Part shown: in pieces, positions 61,568 through 64,000 of the stretch
How the letters are laid out: each line of letters opens with the position of its first letter
Position numbering within the stretch: the stretch's first letter is position 1
Assembly (NCBI GenBank): GCA_017399305.1
Contig: JAFQDK010000053.1
Coordinates: forward strand, 26,434 to 90,433
DNA: 64,000 nucleotides
DNA from: Clostridia bacterium
Lineage (GTDB): Bacteria; Bacillota; Clostridia; Oscillospirales; CAG-272
Reading direction: 5' to 3'
Made by a program: the position numbers and the translations under genes
Notes under the pieces: generated by a model
Database searches by the model: none
Told to the model about the DNA's origin: nothing
The model's input: only the letters and a program-made list of their open reading frames with translations

Positions 61568-62524
61568 ATGAAAAAACTCACTCTGATTTCCTCGGTTTTA
61601 GCTCTTACAGTTATGTTATCGGCATGCAGCGCTTCAAAAGGCAACATGACTGCAGACAACTCATTTGAAAGCCCCGAAAAAGAGTATTTTTACTCATCGC
61701 AGAACTCTGCCGAGTTAAAAATGGAAAGTGATTCATCTATAAGCGGCGCTTTGAATTATGGTTCAACTGCAGATTCAGCCCAGGGAATCTCTAATACAAT
61801 ACGCGAAGAAAAGCTGGTGTATACTTCACGTGTAACTTTGGAGACAGAAGATTTTGACAAGGCTAACGAAACTTTACACGCAACAATAAAGTCTCTTGGC
61901 GGAATCATTATTTCGGAAAACGCATATAACCTTAATTCTGTAAATCACTCAGGACTTCGTTCAATTGACATCACTGTTCGTATTCCACAGGAAAGCTACG
62001 AAACTTTCCTTGCCGGAATGGAAGACAGCTACAACGTGGCAAGTGTTCAAAACACTGTTGACAACCTCACCGACTACTATTACGACAATGAAAACAGGCT
62101 GAGATCCTATCGCGTGCAGGAAGAGCGTCTATTTACAATGCTTGAAAAAGCCGAAACTGTCGAAGAAATGCTACAAATAGAAGAGCGCCTTTGCGATGTG
62201 CAGTATCAGATAGAAGCATTGACAAACACACAAAACACAATCGACAACGATGTTAAGTATTCTACATTCTATATCAATCTCAATGAAGTCACAAAGTACA
62301 CTTCACCTGCACCAAAAACTTTTGGCGACAGGCTTAATGAAACTGTAAAAGAATCCGGCGAAGCTTTTGCTGAATTTTCTGAAGGTCTGCTATTTGCAAT
62401 CATATACACTGCACCATACATTGTTATCTTTGGTATTGCTCTTGCCATCGGCATTATCGTTGCAAAAAAGAAAAAGCGTGCAAAAGCAACAGAACCAACC
62501 AAGGAGGAAAAGGATGAAAAATAA
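61568..62524 (+). CDS. DUF4349-domain lipoprotein
   Basis: The 318-residue protein has a lipoprotein signal (LSACSAS, lipid Cys20), then a DUF4349 domain (about 75-245): KLVYTSRVTLETEDFDKANE, SLGGIIISENAYN, a central coiled-coil with MLQIEERLCDVQYQIEALT, and a membrane helix near the C-terminus (about 275-297) followed by a basic tail. The family function is unknown. It overlaps the serpin gene by 11 bases, so the two are translated together. Confidence 0.88.
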   Translation: MKKLTLISSVLALTVMLSACSASKGNMTADNSFESPEKEYFYSSQNSAELKMESDSSISGALNYGSTADSAQGISNTIREEKLVYTSRVTLETEDFDKANETLHATIKSLGGIIISENAYNLNSVNHSGLRSIDITVRIPQESYETFLAGMEDSYNVASVQNTVDNLTDYYYDNENRLRSYRVQEERLFTMLEKAETVEEMLQIEERLCDVQYQIEALTNTQNTIDNDVKYSTFYINLNEVTKYTSPAPKTFGDRLNETVKESGEAFAEFSEGLLFAIIYTAPYIVIFGIALAIGIIVAKKKKRAKATEPTKEEKDEK

Positions 62525-63764
62525 GCAAATCATTGCACTAATTGTGCTGTTTGCTATTTGCATCTCGGGATGTAGCCCCGTATCTATATCTTGCCCTCCC
62601 GCAGATGATACTACCAATACCGTAATAATAACTTGTCCCGATTTGACAGCGCCGGATGCAGGCGCGAGCTTCGCGGATAGTTTTATGAAGCTGACATCGA
62701 GTGACGGCAACCGTATGGTTTCCCCATACTCAGCCAAGATGTGTCTTGCGCTTCTCGCAAACGGCGCCAAAGGTGATACTAAGCAGCAGATACTTGATGC
62801 AATTGACATAAATGACCTTGAAGCATACAATGCACAAGTGAAAGAAACTCTTGAAAGATACAAGTCATATGCCGGTATTCTTTCTCTTGAAACAGCAAAC
62901 TCACTTTGGGTAAACAAATCCATGCATGATAAGGATTTTTTGCCCGAATACAGTGAAAAAATGCAGAACTTCTACTCTGCCGAAATCCGAGAAGTAACAA
63001 TTGACAATTCGATAGAAGAAGTCAATGCGTGGGCGAAAGAAAAGACAAAAGGAAAAATTGACTCTATCTTTACCGAGGATCACCGTGCGTTTTCTCTTGC
63101 TCTTGCCAATGCAGTTTATTTTAAGGCGGCATGGGAAATCCCGTTTGAAAAGCATCTGACGAAAAAAGGCAATTTTACCAATCTCGACAACAGTGTTTCC
63201 GAGATTGACTTTATGAATCTTACCGACCGTGTTGGATACTATGAAGCAGACGGCATTAAAGCTGTCAGCCTTGAATACGGTAGGTCAGGCGAACGGGACG
63301 GCAAGTATTATTATCTGCCCGACAAGAACTACTCTTTCAGCATGTATTTTATGCTTTCAGACGGCGAGTTGGATATTGAAAAATTCTTAAATGAAAATGC
63401 TGTTTTTGCAACAGAGAATGTGAATGTTTCAATACCTAAGTTTGAGCTTGAATACAAAGTTCAGATGAACGATATTCTCGTGGCACTCGGAATGGTAGAT
63501 GCTTTTGATAGCAGAGCTGACCTGAGTGGGCTCACAGGCGCAAGCGGTCTCTCGGTTGATGATGTTTTGCAAAAGACATACATCAAGATTGACGAGGAAG
63601 GCACTGAGGCCGCAGCGGTTACCGCTATAACGCTTGATGAATGTGCATACATTTTCACAGAAGCACCCAAAGAATTTATCGCCGACAAACCTTTCTACTT
63701 CGCCATCCGCGACAACACAAGCGGTGAGCTATTGTTTGTAGGCAGATACGAAACAGCAAAATAA
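62514..63764 (+). CDS. Secreted serpin lipoprotein
   Basis: The 416-residue protein has a lipoprotein signal (FAICISGC, lipid Cys18 or so) and a full serpin fold: NRMVSPYSAKMCLALLANGAKGDT (breach helix B start), NAVYFKAAWEIPFEKHLTK, the reactive-loop hinge EEGTEAAAVTAITL, and the C-terminal signature FIADKPFYFAIRD plus LLFVGRYE. The small-residue hinge EEGTEAAA marks an inhibitory serpin of serine or cysteine proteases; the P1 residue cannot be fixed because the reactive loop seems longer than usual. The ATG at 62514 follows AAGGAGG. Confidence 0.9.
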   Translation: MKNKQIIALIVLFAICISGCSPVSISCPPADDTTNTVIITCPDLTAPDAGASFADSFMKLTSSDGNRMVSPYSAKMCLALLANGAKGDTKQQILDAIDINDLEAYNAQVKETLERYKSYAGILSLETANSLWVNKSMHDKDFLPEYSEKMQNFYSAEIREVTIDNSIEEVNAWAKEKTKGKIDSIFTEDHRAFSLALANAVYFKAAWEIPFEKHLTKKGNFTNLDNSVSEIDFMNLTDRVGYYEADGIKAVSLEYGRSGERDGKYYYLPDKNYSFSMYFMLSDGELDIEKFLNENAVFATENVNVSIPKFELEYKVQMNDILVALGMVDAFDSRADLSGLTGASGLSVDDVLQKTYIKIDEEGTEAAAVTAITLDECAYIFTEAPKEFIADKPFYFAIRDNTSGELLFVGRYETAK

Positions 63765-63806
63765 AACAAGACTGGGCTGCTGAAAAGCAGTCCATTCTTA
63801 GCAATA

Positions 63807-63870
63807 TAAATTAATGTTTCTGATATAATCCCTCATCCGTCACTATGTGACACCTTCCACTCAAGGGGAA
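63807..63870. repeat. Copy of the TAAATTAATGTTT intergenic repeat
   Basis: TAAATTAATGTTT is followed by TCCCTCATCCGTCACT and CACCTTCCACTCAAGGGG, nearly the same order and spacing as at 38204-38270. Non-coding. Confidence 0.65.
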
Positions 63871-63884
63871 GCCTAAAAATCTGT

Positions 63885-63911
63885 AAAAAAGACGGGTTCC
63901 CCGGCTTTTTT
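63885..63911 (+). terminator. Terminator-like hairpin downstream of the serpin gene
   Basis: AAAAAAG-CGGG and CCCG-CTTTTTT arms pair with one mismatch and are followed by a T run; it may end the transcript of the operon starting at 58973. Confidence 0.6.
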
Positions 63912-63920
63912 ACTCCTTAA

Positions 63921-63991
63921 AGGGGCGGTCGCGGTGAGCGACATGCGAATGTACGCCCCTCTACACTTTAAAATGCTTGCATTTTAAAGTG
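63921..63991. repeat. Nested hairpin repeats at the end of the window
   Basis: AGGGGCG (63921-63927) pairs with CGCCCCT (63954-63960) and encloses GTCGC/GCGAC (63928-63942). Then CACTTTAAAATGC (63964-63976) pairs with GCATTTTAAAGTG (63979-63991). No gene is seen between 63765 and 64000; the stretch is made of such repeats. Confidence 0.6.
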
Positions 63992-64000
63992 ATTATATAA

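Overview
The window looks like a chromosomal segment of a low-to-moderate GC Gram-positive bacterium of the class Clostridia, probably an anaerobic gut-type member related to Oscillospiraceae/Ruminococcaceae. The evidence is a T-box leader, an L-box (lysine) riboswitch, lipoproteins with Gram-positive style lipoboxes, RNase M5, DUF951, DUF177-rpmF, an SdpI/SdpR pair, S-layer-homology and dockerin-like modules, GTG/TTG starts and strong AGGAGG-type ribosome binding sites. There is no rRNA, CRISPR array, prophage or complete insertion sequence. Two tRNA genes (His, Arg) are present.

Layout. 1-1.1 kb: a truncated secreted stalk-like protein, a small XRE regulator and a Nudix hydrolase. 1.1-6.5 kb (minus): topB, an HD phosphohydrolase, a Na/phosphate symporter with a PhoU tail and a short-chain dehydrogenase. 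6.6-9.4 kb: a cytosolic alpha-toroid glycosidase-like protein and a membrane protein. 9.4-12.7 kb: lysine riboswitch followed by dapA-dapB-lysA. 12.7-13.6 kb: sdpI/sdpR-like pair with a perfect 33-bp operator palindrome. 13.7-17.3 kb: a two-component system sandwiched between small membrane proteins that are paralogues of one another. 17.4-20.6 kb: trpXYZ-type tryptophan ABC transporter behind a tRNA-Trp T-box. 20.6-24.5 kb: a large SLH/SGNH surface enzyme and two small membrane proteins. 24.7-28.2 kb: tRNAs, YbaK, an SGNH esterase, a radical SAM protein and a TraX-like membrane protein. 28.2-32.4 kb: MarR regulator plus a heterodimeric ABC exporter. 32.4-35.1 kb: a secreted esterase with a dockerin-like tail and a DUF1508 protein. 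35.2-37.5 kb: polar amino-acid ABC uptake system. 37.6-39.1 kb: lipoprotein, rpmF, DUF177. 39.2-42.3 kb: membrane and lipoproteins and a degenerate P1B-type ATPase. 42.4-47.8 kb: DUF951, YfhO, ruvA, ruvB, nitroreductase. 47.9-52.8 kb: DUF6514, cysteine synthase, pheT, pheS. 52.9-55.6 kb: DUF6273 lipoprotein, aldose epimerase, GH43 glycosidase. 55.8-58.5 kb: secG with a repeat tail and rnr. 58.5-63.8 kb: SleB-like protein, YwiB, holA, RNase M5, GtrA, DUF4349 lipoprotein and a secreted serpin. The last 230 bases are intergenic repeats.

How the parts work together. Amino-acid supply is a clear theme: lysine synthesis under L-box control, tryptophan uptake under T-box control, a polar amino-acid importer and a cysteine synthase. 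A second theme is the cell surface: SLH, dockerin-like, SGNH, GH43, serpin, YfhO, GtrA and SleB-like proteins.

The two best candidates for undescribed biology are (a) a P1B-ATPase-like membrane protein at 40513-42258 that has lost its actuator domain, its phosphorylated aspartate and its GDGxND motif yet keeps the CPC membrane site and a C-terminal copper-type metal-binding domain, coupled to a lipoprotein; and (b) the two-component system at 13678-17182, whose own promoter and that of a flanking operon carry matching 11-bp direct repeats and whose two sides encode paralogous two-helix membrane proteins. All functional calls are by reading motifs; no database search was run.
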